NCBI RefSeq assembly: GCF_018320785.1
Contig: NC_054867.1
Coordinates: 55,067,776 to 55,131,775 of the forward strand
From: Cheilinus undulatus
Taxonomy: Eukaryota > Chordata > Actinopteri > Labriformes > Labridae
Reading direction: 5' to 3'
DNA: 64,000 nt
The notes under the pieces: model-generated
Told to the model about the DNA's origin: nothing
Database searches by the model: none
Seen by the model: the letters and a program-made list of their open reading frames with translations, nothing else
Part shown: positions 52,601 to 55,165 of the stretch, one piece after another
Layout: the number at the start of each line of letters is the position of its first letter
Position numbering within the stretch: position 1 is the stretch's first letter
Made by a program: the position numbers and the translations under genes

Positions 52601-54298
52601 GACTCATCCAAGACTCTCATCAGCACCAAAGCCCCATCTTTCTACTATTTATTTTATGGAAAATAATTCACGTTTTATGTTTGTTGTAGTAAAAAATAAA
52701 ATATTTCAAATAATCAAACTGGCATTTAAAGGGTTAAAACCTTGAAAATTATTCAATGTTTGGTAGTTTTGAGCAAGTATGAAGTTGTTAAAGAGATTTA
52801 TGAAAAAAAAGTAAAAAAAAATACTGATATATGCTGATATAATGGCAGTTTTTTGGACGTGTACATTTTTGGCCTCGACGGTGTCCAGAGGGTAGAAAAT
52901 TCACTGAGAGTATGAATGTCACGTAAGAGTAAAACATGTTGGATTTCAAAAATTTAACTAGAAAGAAAAGTTCCTGTAAAAATTCATGCCACAAGCTGTA
53001 AAACTGATGAAATGATCAAAAATTTGAAAAAAATAAAATAAAATAAAAAAATTTGAGAAAAATGGCCAAAAATGCCCGAGGAGGGCACAAGGGTTAAAAA
53101 GATTTTTGTGGGATTTTTTTGTCAAAAAGCCAAATCATATTGACTTATAAAATCTATACAGGGGTGAACACTGTCTTATAGGCACTGTATTTAGCACCAG
53201 TCACAAGGATAATTTGACTTCATCTTTGCACAACGGGAAGAGGCACCATGTCCATATGTTTATACAGTCTGTTTTTTGTAACTGATACAATGTGTGCACC
53301 TTTTGTAAATCATGTTCCTCTCCAAGCATAAAACCACAAAAAAAATAAATAACTCATGATTGCTGATGTGCAGCTTTTTTGTAGTTGACACTGAGTGCCA
53401 CAAGGAGGTGCAAAAGAGTCTTCTGTTGATTGCCTTTATAATTCCGGTCATAAATGATGAGCGGCTGAGATTCTTCTCTGTCAACTGTAAGCATGAAGCC
53501 GAACGTCGTCAATCACAGCTGAGGAATCTGAACCACGAGAGACATGGAGCAACAAACTGTCACACTCAGGAAACAGGTCAAATTCCTGAACAACCATCTC
53601 CCTATTCTCTTATATTCTCCTGTTTCTACGCCACAGATCAGGGTTAGGACAGAAATGTAGATTAGGTCTGTTGTCTAAAATTATCACAGTGTTAACATTA
53701 AAACTGTTTACTTTAGTTTTCTGTTTTAACATGAGTTTCTCTCCATGTTTTATTTATTCAGATGTGATGTCCATACTGACTTTCATTTACCCGGGGAATT
53801 CCAGGCCTACATGTTTTACATAATGTGTTTTTCCTCTTCATTTTGCAGGTGGATGAAAGAGGAGGATCATTTCTGTGTGGTTTGCTCCTGGAGGTCAGGG
53901 TGATGAATTTCCTGTCAGGATGTTTCTGGCTTGAGATCATCACCAGGACCTACCAGGCAAAGGAATGTGAGTGTCTGGTGTGCGTGTGCATCATTCAGAG
54001 GCCGTGTAGGAGAGGTCTGTTGGTCCATGGCGGAGTCTGAAGTGTGGGTAAACTTGTTTAGTTTTAGTCTGAGGCTCCTTTTGTTCTGACACAGATGGAA
54101 ACGGCTTTCACACCCAGTGAAACTGTCTGTGGTGATTTCCTGTCTTAGTTTATTACTCTGTGTGAGTCTGTTACCGTCTCCAGCTCCGGAACAGTCCACG
54201 GTGAAGTGTGTGGGCTCGTTGGCCTTCAGTCCGGTCGCCTCCACTCCGGGACCGAATACTTTCACCATTTTGGGGTGGCTGCCTTTACCCACGTTCAC
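9082..54298 (-). CDS. flnb: Filamin B, partial gene: repeats 6 to 24 in 34 exons
   Basis: Filamin B is a large actin-crosslinking dimer: an N-terminal calponin-homology actin-binding domain, 24 Ig-like repeats, hinge 1 between repeats 15 and 16, hinge 2 before repeat 24. It links cortical actin to integrins and signalling proteins. Here 34 exons total 5,640 nt, exactly 1,880 codons with the stop, about the length expected from repeat 6 to the end of a roughly 2,600-residue filamin B. All junctions are GT-AG and in frame. The B paralogue is indicated by [18 protein letters not shown] at the C-terminus, GVANKTATF in repeat 17, [17 protein letters not shown] at repeats 9/10 and [20 protein letters not shown] in repeat 12. 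The 82-residue repeat-20 insert typical of filamin C is absent. The actin-binding domain and repeats 1-5 lie beyond the right edge. No frameshift or stop is seen, so the gene looks functional. Introns vary from under 100 bp to over 7 kb, the long ones swollen by mobile elements. Confidence 0.97.
9373..10043. mobile_element. Decayed hAT-like MITE with TTTTTGCC minisatellite core
   Basis: Begins CAGTGATACTCAACG and ends GTTGATAGTATATCACTA, inverted repeats of the CAGTGATACTCAAC family also seen at 14483, 26692, 35567 and 59075. The middle is a run of TTTTTGCCCATTTTTGCCAC-like units. It lies in the last flnb intron. Confidence 0.7.
10603..10812 (-). CDS. flnb: flnb exon: end of repeat 23, hinge 2, start of repeat 24
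   Basis: Encodes [16 protein letters not shown], then a Ser/Thr-rich hinge (RASSSSFTQ), then [20 protein letters not shown] and [10 protein letters not shown]. 210 nt with split glycine codons at both ends. Hinge 2 lets the dimerising repeat 24 move; in filamins it is flexible and protease-sensitive. Confidence 0.95.
10942..11160 (-). CDS. flnb: flnb exon: most of repeat 23
   Basis: Encodes [20 protein letters not shown], the [11 protein letters not shown] strand, [20 protein letters not shown] and [10 protein letters not shown]. 219 nt with split glycine codons at both ends. Acceptor cttgcag, donor GTAAAGG. Very close to vertebrate filamin B repeat 23. Confidence 0.95.
11225..12995. repeat. 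Decayed interspersed repeat with GGCAAAA minisatellite tail
   Basis: The left part (AGAGGGGATAAAGGGG and CTGTGATAACC) matches the inside of the element at 47319..48393, so both are copies of one family. To the right are degenerate GTGGCAAAAACCATGGTGAAAATGG units. A piggyBac-like element (11569..12482) is inserted in it. Clean ends could not be found. Confidence 0.6.
11569..12482. mobile_element. piggyBac-like non-autonomous element with TTAA target duplication
   Basis: TTAA at 11565..11568 and 12483..12486 flank inverted ends CCCTTTACCTACTGA and CAGAAGGTAAAGGG (imperfect). There is no transposase frame. It is inserted into the repeat at 11225..12995. The TTAA site and CCCTTT-type ends fit piggyBac. 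Confidence 0.75.
12996..13779. other. Intron sequence, no clear feature
   Basis: flnb intron between the repeat-22/23 and repeat-23 exons. It contains a CAGGGTTTCCACTAACCAGCA segment that looks like an old repeat end. No exon is visible. Confidence 0.4.
13780..13956 (-). CDS. flnb: flnb exon: end of repeat 22, start of repeat 23
   Basis: Encodes [40 protein letters not shown] and [17 protein letters not shown]. 177 nt; the aspartate codon is split with the previous exon and the final glycine with the next. Donor GTGAGTT. Confidence 0.95.
14096..14228 (-). CDS. flnb: flnb exon: middle of repeat 22
   Basis: Encodes [40 protein letters not shown] and ELEK. 133 nt. It begins directly after the CAG glutamine codon of the previous exon. 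The donor (G|GTCCGC) departs from consensus at +3 and +4, but joining to AC AAA TAC restores the filamin frame. No frame extends this segment in a single open frame track, so it is easily overlooked. Confidence 0.93.
14483..15693. mobile_element. hAT-like MITE with large TTTTTGCCACC minisatellite core
   Basis: Ends CAGTGATACTCAACT and GGGTTGAGTAACACTG are inverted repeats. Flanks ATCCAGGC and GTCTAGGC match at 6 of 8 positions, as expected for an hAT target duplication. The core (about 14680..15620) is a minisatellite of CCATTTTTGCCACCTGTATCTC-like units. The long open frames across it are products of the repeat, not genes. Confidence 0.82.
15694..17753. other. Intron with microsatellite, a partial hAT-like end and AT-rich sequence
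   Basis: Holds a short (CA)n run near 15815..15832. A left end of the CAGGGGTGTCAAACTCAAGGCCC family starts at about 16028, followed by TTTTGACTTTTTATCTCATA-like degenerate repeats to about 16795; no matching right end was seen. From 16800 to 17750 no named feature is visible. Confidence 0.45.
17754..18730. mobile_element. hAT-like element with a palindromic MITE nested inside
   Basis: Begins CAGTGGTTCTCAACTGGT and ends ACCAGGTGAGAACCACTG, inverted repeats about 18 bp long. Flanks GCCATAAG and CCATAAAG suggest a target duplication with a small indel. A second element (17912..18420) lies inside. Confidence 0.82.
17912..18420. mobile_element. MITE with AAGGGGACATATTATG ends (family shared with 48.6 and 56.4 kb)
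   Basis: The left end AAGGGGACATATTATG is roughly inverted by ATATATCCCCTT on the right, with TAA flanking each side. Internal sequence matches the elements at 48608 and 56392 (for example GTCAGACAGCTCATTAACATTTAAA and CTTTCAGCTTCCAGCTTAA). Superfamily uncertain; the 3-bp TAA duplication would fit PIF/Harbinger. Confidence 0.65.
18731..19437. other. Intron sequence, nothing recognised
   Basis: Part of the 7.4-kb flnb intron between the two repeat-22 exons. No exon, repeat family or regulatory site could be supported. Confidence 0.4.
19438..20267. mobile_element. hAT-like element containing a 41-bp tandem repeat
   Basis: Flanks AAGCTAAG and ATGCTAAG match at 7 of 8 bases. Ends CTGTGTTTATTTCG and CAAAATTAACACTG are imperfect inverted repeats. 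Much of the element is GACTAAAACTAGACTAAAAC-type sequence, and a perfect-to-near-perfect tandem array fills its centre. Confidence 0.72.
19496..19840. repeat. Tandem repeat, 41-bp unit, about eight copies
   Basis: The unit begins GATGACTAAAACTAGACTGA and ends AATAGATCTGT. Copies differ by only one or two bases, so the expansion is recent compared with the host element. Confidence 0.9.
20310..21228. mobile_element. hAT-like element with 8-bp target duplication
   Basis: Flanked by CTGTAGAG (20302..20309) and CTGTAGAA (21229..21236). Ends CAGTGGTTCCCAAAGT and AGTTTAGGGACCCCTG are weakly inverted. No transposase is seen. It lies 42 bp from the element ending at 20267. Confidence 0.75.
21614..21729 (-). 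CDS. flnb: flnb exon: end of repeat 21, start of repeat 22 (ends in Q/R-site glutamine)
   Basis: Encodes [35 protein letters not shown] and TGLQ. 116 nt. The last codon is CAG, directly before donor GTGAGGC. In mammalian filamins this glutamine is the ADAR-edited Q/R position. Repeat 21 carries the main integrin-beta-tail binding face. Confidence 0.95.
21816..21953 (-). CDS. flnb: flnb exon: repeat 21
   Basis: Encodes [40 protein letters not shown] and YITQEPG. 138 nt with split codons at both ends. Acceptor ttattag, donor GTAGAGA. Nearly invariant among vertebrate filamins. Confidence 0.95.
22262..22528 (-). CDS. flnb: flnb exon: repeat 20 and start of repeat 21
   Basis: Encodes [60 protein letters not shown] and [17 protein letters not shown]. 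267 nt. In filamins the first strand of repeat 20 masks the integrin site of repeat 21. The long repeat-20 insert of filamin C is not present. Confidence 0.95.
22529..23549. other. Intron, purine-rich tract
   Basis: About 22900..23340 is strongly purine-rich on the plus strand (GAGAGAAGGAAAAG type), so it is pyrimidine-rich in the flnb transcript. A 341-codon open frame crosses it but shows no protein-like features and runs into a transposon end. Confidence 0.5.
23550..24762 (-). mobile_element. Tc1/mariner element with broken transposase
   Basis: Flanked by TA at 23548..23549 and 24763..24764. Ends CAGTCATGGACGAAAGTATTGG and its complement CCCATACTTTCATCCATGACTG are inverted repeats; a second inverted pair (GAAATTGTTGCAATTACA) lies about 100 bp in. 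The 1.2-kb length is typical for the family. It sits in a flnb intron on the same strand as the gene. Confidence 0.92.
23844..24630 (-). pseudogene. Tc1-type transposase, inactivated
   Basis: Homology runs through three frames. An N-terminal helix-turn-helix region and first catalytic aspartate ([13 protein letters not shown]) lie at 24220..24630. The second aspartate block ([14 protein letters not shown]) lies at 23947..24210. The last block ([19 protein letters not shown]) is in a shifted frame at 23844..24050. At least one stop and one frameshift separate the parts, so no active transposase is expected. Family role: cut-and-paste transposition at TA. Confidence 0.9.
24765..25207 (-). pseudogene. 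Second, truncated Tc1-like element and transposase C-terminus
   Basis: The end CACTGCCCGTCCCAAATAAAAAAG abuts the TA that also closes the previous element. Minus-strand frames read [20 protein letters not shown] and, further in, [19 protein letters not shown] with FQDDND. This is a different Tc1 lineage from its neighbour and lacks its other half. Confidence 0.88.
25326..25448 (-). CDS. flnb: flnb exon: end of repeat 19, start of repeat 20 (var-1 segment)
   Basis: Encodes [40 protein letters not shown] and PG. 123 nt, equal to 41 codons, with the same phase at both ends, so skipping keeps the frame. In human FLNA and FLNB a 41-residue segment at this place is removed in the var-1 isoform. 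Not represented by a single long open frame, so easily missed. Confidence 0.94.
25675..25827 (-). CDS. flnb: flnb exon: repeat 19
   Basis: Encodes [40 protein letters not shown] and [12 protein letters not shown]. 153 nt, split glycines at both ends. Matches filamin B in the KVDIQTED strand. Confidence 0.95.
26692..27450. mobile_element. hAT-like MITE nested in 26417..27616
   Basis: Perfect 8-bp duplication CCTTAAAG at 26684..26691 and 27451..27458. Ends CAACGTTACTCAAC and GTTGACTATCACTG are inverted repeats of the CAGTGATACTCAAC family. The core is GGCAAAAATGGGTAAAAAG minisatellite. Confidence 0.93.
26950..27137 (+). mobile_element. tRNA-derived SINE, nearly intact
   Basis: The head GTGCGCCGGTAGTTGAGTGG TTAAGGCG carries an A box, and CCCGGGTTCGAATCTAG a perfect B box, followed by GTGGCAC. 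A tRNA-unrelated body and AATAAATCTTAG-poly(A) tail follow. AAAATGGGTAAA flanks both sides as a target duplication. It is the most complete of four copies in the window. Confidence 0.92.
27705..27908 (-). CDS. flnb: flnb exon: end of repeat 18, start of repeat 19
   Basis: Encodes [59 protein letters not shown] and FVVDTREAG. 204 nt, split glycine codons at both ends. Closely follows filamin B. Confidence 0.95.
28065..28223 (-). CDS. flnb: flnb exon: repeat 18
   Basis: Encodes [40 protein letters not shown] and [14 protein letters not shown]. 159 nt; acceptor ttccag, donor GTAACAC. Lies in a frame with no long open track of its own but is unambiguous filamin sequence. Repeat 18 pairs with 19 in the family. 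Confidence 0.95.
28224..29039. other. Intron, AT-rich, nothing recognised
   Basis: flnb intron between repeats 17 and 18. Sequence is AT-rich with no exon or named repeat. Confidence 0.4.
29040..29213 (-). CDS. flnb: flnb exon: repeat 17
   Basis: Encodes [59 protein letters not shown]. 174 nt. Donor GTGAGAC. In filamin A repeat 17 binds GPIb-alpha, and this face is conserved in the family. Confidence 0.95.
29552..30637. mobile_element. hAT-like element with perfect 8-bp duplication
   Basis: ACCATATG at 29544..29551 and 30638..30645 flanks it. Ends GCGGGGTCATCAACTA and CCAGTTGGTGATAACT are imperfect inverted repeats. The interior is AT-rich with many TTTTTATTCCCATTTTAATG-like units and no coding frame. 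Confidence 0.87.
31164..31292 (-). CDS. flnb: flnb exon: end of repeat 16, start of repeat 17
   Basis: Encodes [40 protein letters not shown] and ASEG. 129 nt. LQFYVN and GVANKTATF are filamin B characters rather than A or C. Confidence 0.96.
31500..32029. repeat. Degenerate tandem duplication in intron (about 360 bp)
   Basis: 31500..31660 and 31860..32025 share an ordered series of matches: ACACATTCATAT, CTAATTATTGA(C/T)ATCAAATAT, GATTTTAACC...TTTGAATGC and ATGATGCC/ACGATGCC. Related phrases (TTTTAACCCTTTAAATGCCAG) recur in the element at 51950..53093, so this may be an old copy of that family. Confidence 0.6.
32030..32234 (-). mobile_element. tRNA-derived SINE on the minus strand
   Basis: On the minus strand the head is GGGGAGCAGGTGGCCTAGTGG TTAAAGGCG, then CCCGGGTTCGAGTCCGG (B box), with a body ending AAATAAATCTTAAAA. 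GCCTCCAAGTTTTTT on each side is the target duplication. Intact A and B boxes, but this is a retroposon, not a tRNA gene. Confidence 0.9.
32264..32806. mobile_element. Tc1/mariner-type MITE with perfect terminal repeats
   Basis: TA at 32262..32263 and 32807..32808. Ends CAGTGCTTAACAAATTTATTAGACCA and its exact complement TGGTCTAATAAATTTGTTAAGCACTG form perfect 26-bp inverted repeats. No transposase is encoded. A partial copy in opposite orientation ends at 33399. Confidence 0.9.
33095..33399. mobile_element. Inverted partial copy of the MITE at 32264
   Basis: About 300 bp are nearly the reverse complement of 32264..32557, including the terminal GGTCTAGTAAATTTGTTAAGCTCTG followed by TA. Together the two copies form an inverted repeat with arms of about 290 bp separated by about 540 bp inside a flnb intron. 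Confidence 0.88.
33732..33872 (-). CDS. flnb: flnb exon: repeat 16
   Basis: Encodes [40 protein letters not shown] and YNGTHIPG. 141 nt. LHEMHIKY matches filamin B. Donor GTCAGCA, acceptor CTCTCAG. Confidence 0.95.
34106..34202 (-). CDS. flnb: flnb exon: end of hinge region, start of repeat 16
   Basis: Encodes [20 protein letters not shown] and [12 protein letters not shown]. 97 nt, starting in phase 0 so it can join either to the hinge-1 cassette (34665..34745) or directly to the repeat-15 exon. [10 protein letters not shown] and FRKGEIT are the expected repeat-16 start. Confidence 0.95.
34624..34656. repeat. flnb: (CA)n/(TG)n microsatellite next to the hinge-1 donor
   Basis: In the flnb transcript this reads CAACACACACACAAACACAC and onward, starting about 8 bases after the splice donor of the hinge-1 exon. 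Intronic CA repeats near splice donors are known hnRNP L targets that alter exon use. Confidence 0.9.
34665..34745 (-). CDS. flnb: flnb hinge-1 cassette exon (81 nt)
   Basis: Encodes [16 protein letters not shown] then [11 protein letters not shown]. It lines up with the human filamin B hinge 1, which starts ATDGEV and ends PPGFRPW. Acceptor gtcttcag, donor GTACCTC. 27 codons with phase 0 at both ends, so the exon can be included or skipped without a frameshift, as known for FLNB and FLNC hinge 1. Hinge 1 gives flexibility between rod 1 and rod 2 and is a calpain-sensitive site in filamin A. Too short and too low in complexity to show as an open frame; I found it from its ends. Confidence 0.87.
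35134..35381 (-). CDS. flnb: flnb exon: repeat 15
   Basis: Encodes [60 protein letters not shown] and [15 protein letters not shown]. 248 nt, ending exactly after ATG (phase 0) at donor GTGAGAG. This is the last rod-1 repeat before hinge 1. Confidence 0.96.
35421..36665. mobile_element. hAT-like element (TAGGGCTGGGC ends) with nested MITE
   Basis: Perfect 8-bp duplication CTTTAAAC at 35413..35420 and 36666..36673. Ends TAGGGCTGGGCAATTAATCGC and CAACGTTCAGCCCTA are inverted repeats. A CAGTGATACTCAAC-type MITE (35567..36300) is nested inside. Same family as 38281 and 39874. Confidence 0.93.
35567..36300. mobile_element. hAT-like MITE with GGCAAAAATGGG core, nested
   Basis: Ends TAGTGTTACTCAACCC and GTTGAGTATCACTA are inverted repeats. 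The core is AGTGGCAAAAATGGGTGAAA-like minisatellite. The target duplication is not clear (GCTTTAT versus TTTTATA). Confidence 0.82.
36731..36920 (-). CDS. flnb: flnb exon: repeat 14 and start of repeat 15
   Basis: Encodes [60 protein letters not shown] and TVTG. 190 nt, starting in phase 0. Confidence 0.95.
37016..37169 (-). CDS. flnb: flnb exon: end of repeat 13, start of repeat 14
   Basis: Encodes [40 protein letters not shown] and [12 protein letters not shown]. 154 nt. The first serine codon is split (AG|T). Donor GTCAGTA. Confidence 0.95.
37496..37787 (-). CDS. flnb: flnb exon: end of repeat 12, most of repeat 13
   Basis: Encodes [80 protein letters not shown] and KYGEENVPR. 292 nt, among the largest exons here. 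Confidence 0.96.
38281..39823. mobile_element. hAT-like element (TAGGGCTGGG ends) with nested TTAA element
   Basis: GCATGGGC (38273..38280) and GCATGGGG (39824..39831) form a near-perfect 8-bp duplication. Ends TAGGGCTGGGTAATTAATCGC and CATTCAGCCCTA are inverted. Both halves carry the TCGCAATTAGATTA sequence typical of the family. Confidence 0.9.
38748..39752. mobile_element. Probable piggyBac-like element nested in 38281..39823
   Basis: The left region CCCCTTAAGCCCTAGCGGG and right region GCTTGGGCTTAACAGGTTAA are inverted around TTAAGCCC, and TTAA sits just outside each side. It interrupts the hAT-like element. Exact ends are uncertain by a few bases. Confidence 0.6.
39874..40468. mobile_element. 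hAT-like MITE (TAGGGCTG ends), short copy
   Basis: GTTCGCAC (39866..39873) and GTTCACAC (40469..40476) match at 7 of 8. Ends TAGGGCTGAACAATTTGC and GCAATTTACTGCCCAGCCATA are inverted. It is 595 bp and sits 50 bp from the larger family member. Confidence 0.9.
40477..41164. other. Intron sequence, nothing recognised
   Basis: flnb intron between repeats 12 and 13. No exon, repeat or regulatory site could be supported. Confidence 0.4.
41166..41850. mobile_element. Partial hAT-like element with TTTTTGCCACTTT core
   Basis: The left end reads CAGTGGTTCTCAACGCCGG followed by GGGTCGCCAGATGCC. The core is CCATTTTTGCCACTTTTAACC-like minisatellite. A right terminal repeat was not found. Confidence 0.6.
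42241..42401 (-). CDS. flnb: flnb exon: repeat 12
   Basis: Encodes [40 protein letters not shown] and [14 protein letters not shown]. 161 nt. The first base completes an arginine codon from the previous exon. Confidence 0.96.
42509..42671 (-). CDS. flnb: flnb exon: end of repeat 11, start of repeat 12
   Basis: Encodes [54 protein letters not shown] and part of an arginine codon. 163 nt; donor GTAGAAA. Confidence 0.95.
42790..42963 (-). CDS. flnb: flnb exon: repeat 11
   Basis: Encodes [59 protein letters not shown]. 174 nt. It has no long open-frame track of its own but aligns throughout with filamin B (REATT, PLT, GGDH, YTPFE). Confidence 0.95.
43535..44662. mobile_element. TIR-bounded element filled by a ~115-bp tandem repeat
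   Basis: GTTAGCTTAAGCTCAAGTCAC at the left and its complement GTGACTTGAGCTTAAGCTGAC at the right are inverted repeats (one mismatch in 21). Between them about eight degenerate copies of a unit contain TTGTTCGCCATGAAACAGGA, TCCAGAGTCTTAAAA and AACCATGAATCTTAGCACAA. No transposase. Confidence 0.82.
45038..45238 (-). CDS. flnb: flnb exon: repeat 10 second half, start of repeat 11
   Basis: Encodes [60 protein letters not shown] and GPGVEGKG. 201 nt, donor GTGAAGT. Confidence 0.95.
45652..45769 (-). CDS. flnb: flnb exon: repeat 10 first half, with Ser/Thr/Pro-rich insert
   Basis: Encodes [32 protein letters not shown] and TGSAPRSG. 118 nt. Compared with human filamin B (LEAVSDSGTKAEV) about 12 extra residues, rich in Ser, Thr and Pro, sit at the end of this exon. 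Confidence 0.93.
46042..46356 (-). CDS. flnb: flnb exon: repeat 9, start of repeat 10
   Basis: Encodes [80 protein letters not shown] and [14 protein letters not shown]. 315 nt, 105 codons, phase 0 at both ends. [15 protein letters not shown] is a filamin B signature. Confidence 0.97.
46574..46759 (-). CDS. flnb: flnb exon: repeat 8 second half
   Basis: Encodes [60 protein letters not shown] and SK. 186 nt, 62 codons, phase 0 at both ends, so skipping would keep frame. Acceptor taatag. Confidence 0.95.
47319..48393. mobile_element. hAT-like element with GGCAGAAATGGGTTAAAAG core
   Basis: Begins CAGTGGTTCTCAACCTTTTC and ends CAACCTCAAGGTTGAGAACCAGTG, inverted over about 17 bp. The core (47640..48260) is a minisatellite of AAAAGTGGCAGAAATGGGTT-like units. 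The left interior resembles 11225..11340. No clear target duplication. Confidence 0.78.
48608..49560. mobile_element. Repeat related to the MITE at 56392, with an exon-like 5' end
   Basis: 48608..48800 matches 56396..56600 closely (for example CATCGGTCTCAGAGGTCCCC and AAACATGCCTGTGAAGTTTG). Beyond this the sequence is unrelated to the short MITE. It contains a CCAAT-bearing stretch and an exon-like reading frame at 49111..49180. This may be a longer, partly coding relative of the MITE family. Limits are uncertain. Confidence 0.5.
49111..49180 (+). pseudogene. Exon-like fragment, possibly the first exon of a transposon-borne gene
   Basis: On the plus strand ATG starts [19 protein letters not shown], then EEQRTA, followed at once by GTGAGT, a good splice donor. 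The EEQR phrase resembles the segment just before the Walker motif in RecQ-like helicases, but the rest of such a gene is absent. A fragment only, recognised from limited similarity; I would not name a function. Confidence 0.3.
49561..50118. other. Intron sequence, nothing recognised
   Basis: flnb intron between the two repeat-8 exons. Some GACGTCA phrases occur, but no exon or named repeat. Confidence 0.4.
50119..50198 (-). CDS. flnb: flnb exon: repeat 8 start
   Basis: Encodes (R)[19 protein letters not shown] and GQLEVAV. 80 nt, the shortest flnb exon here. It starts with two bases of an arginine codon and ends in phase 0 at a consensus donor (GTGAGTC). It has no open-frame track in this frame but matches VEVGKDQEF-type filamin B. 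Confidence 0.93.
50368..50485 (-). CDS. flnb: flnb exon: end of repeat 7, start of repeat 8
   Basis: Encodes [39 protein letters not shown]. 118 nt, starting in phase 0 after acceptor tctttag, donor GTAAGAC. GGDPI-KSPF and APLDL-K match filamin B. Confidence 0.94.
50872..51026 (-). CDS. flnb: flnb exon: repeat 7
   Basis: Encodes [40 protein letters not shown] and [12 protein letters not shown]. 155 nt. [11 protein letters not shown] is shared with filamin B; about five residues are missing before it relative to the human protein. Confidence 0.96.
51167..51257 (-). CDS. flnb: flnb exon: end of repeat 6, start of repeat 7
   Basis: Encodes [20 protein letters not shown] and [11 protein letters not shown]. 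91 nt, starts in phase 0. Acceptor cacacag, donor GTGAGAT. Too short for an open-frame call but unambiguous. Confidence 0.95.
51349..51509 (-). CDS. flnb: flnb exon: repeat 6
   Basis: Encodes [40 protein letters not shown] and [14 protein letters not shown]. 161 nt, ends in phase 0 at donor [23 protein letters not shown] matches filamin B. Confidence 0.96.
51950..53093. mobile_element. piggyBac-like non-autonomous, semi-palindromic element
   Basis: TTAA at 51946..51949 and 53094..53097. Ends CCTTTGTGCCCTCCTC and GAGGAGGGCACAAGG are inverted. Internal arms are also inverted: 52219..52270 (GATGGGGCTTTGGGGGTGAT) pairs with 52590..52650. The whole 1.1-kb element could fold back on itself in RNA. 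No transposase frame. Confidence 0.85.
53098..54174. other. Intron sequence, no clear feature
   Basis: flnb intron downstream of the first visible exon. A plus-strand frame at 53825..54040 has no recognisable product. No named repeat. Confidence 0.4.
54175..54298 (-). CDS. flnb: flnb exon: end of repeat 5, start of repeat 6 (first visible exon)
   Basis: Encodes [40 protein letters not shown] and DG. 124 nt, phase 0 start. [12 protein letters not shown] is typical of filamin B. Acceptor gctttcag. The first ~22 nt of this exon and its acceptor are repeated three times upstream (see 54281..55985). The next upstream exon is outside the window. Confidence 0.95.
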
Positions 54299-55134
54299 CT
54301 GAAAGCACCAACAGGAAATGAAATCAATGATCTCAACTTAAAACAGGAAGTTTGGGAATTTTTTCTCCTCTCAGATCCTAAAATGTTTAGAAAAATACAT
54401 TTTAATCAGTTTATTACTAATATGCTTTCTTATAATTACATAAATAAAAAACGGAGTTCCACAGGGCTCCATCCTGGATCCTCTATTTTTCAATTTTGAA
54501 CATTGAATTCTGTGCATTTTGCAGTATTTTTCCTGGATTTTTCATGTCTTAGTATTACTCAGGCTTAATGACTGCCTTTACCACGTTCACCTGCAGGCAC
54601 CAACAGGAAATGACATCACTGATCTCAACTTAAAACAGGAAGTTGGGGATTTTTTCTCCTCTCAGATCCCAAAATGTTTAGAACAATGGTTCCCAACTTT
54701 TTCCAACTCAGGGCCCACTTTTAAGTCTCAAAAATTTTCAAGGCCCACCTCTGACCCCATAAATACGGATGCCATATAATGCGTTCTCAGAGCACTTTTT
54801 TTAATTGAAGATTGAACATAAAGGACTGAACTGAATTCAGGAGAAACATGTTGGAAGCTCCACAGTCGCTAACACAGCATCCGTAACATGTTGCAACTCT
54901 TTCAGTATTACAGTTTTCAAGGAGCTGTCCACACAATAACCTCTAGATAACAACAAAAGTCCCTATTTCTCATTTGCTTGTCATGTCTAATACTTGAAGG
55001 AAAAACAAAACAAAATAATGAAAAGAATATTTGAACATTTTTTATGTCCTTTTAAACATAATGGAATTTTAACATTTTAAAACACTATTCTGTATGCTTT
55101 TATTTTTATATAATTACCCCCCCCCCCCCCCCCC

Positions 55135-55165
<31 letters not shown>

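Noticed and set aside
53825..54040. Plus-strand 71-codon frame near a splice-like CAG|GTGGAT
   Set aside because: No similarity to known proteins, no partner exons, and it lies within a flnb intron on the opposite strand.
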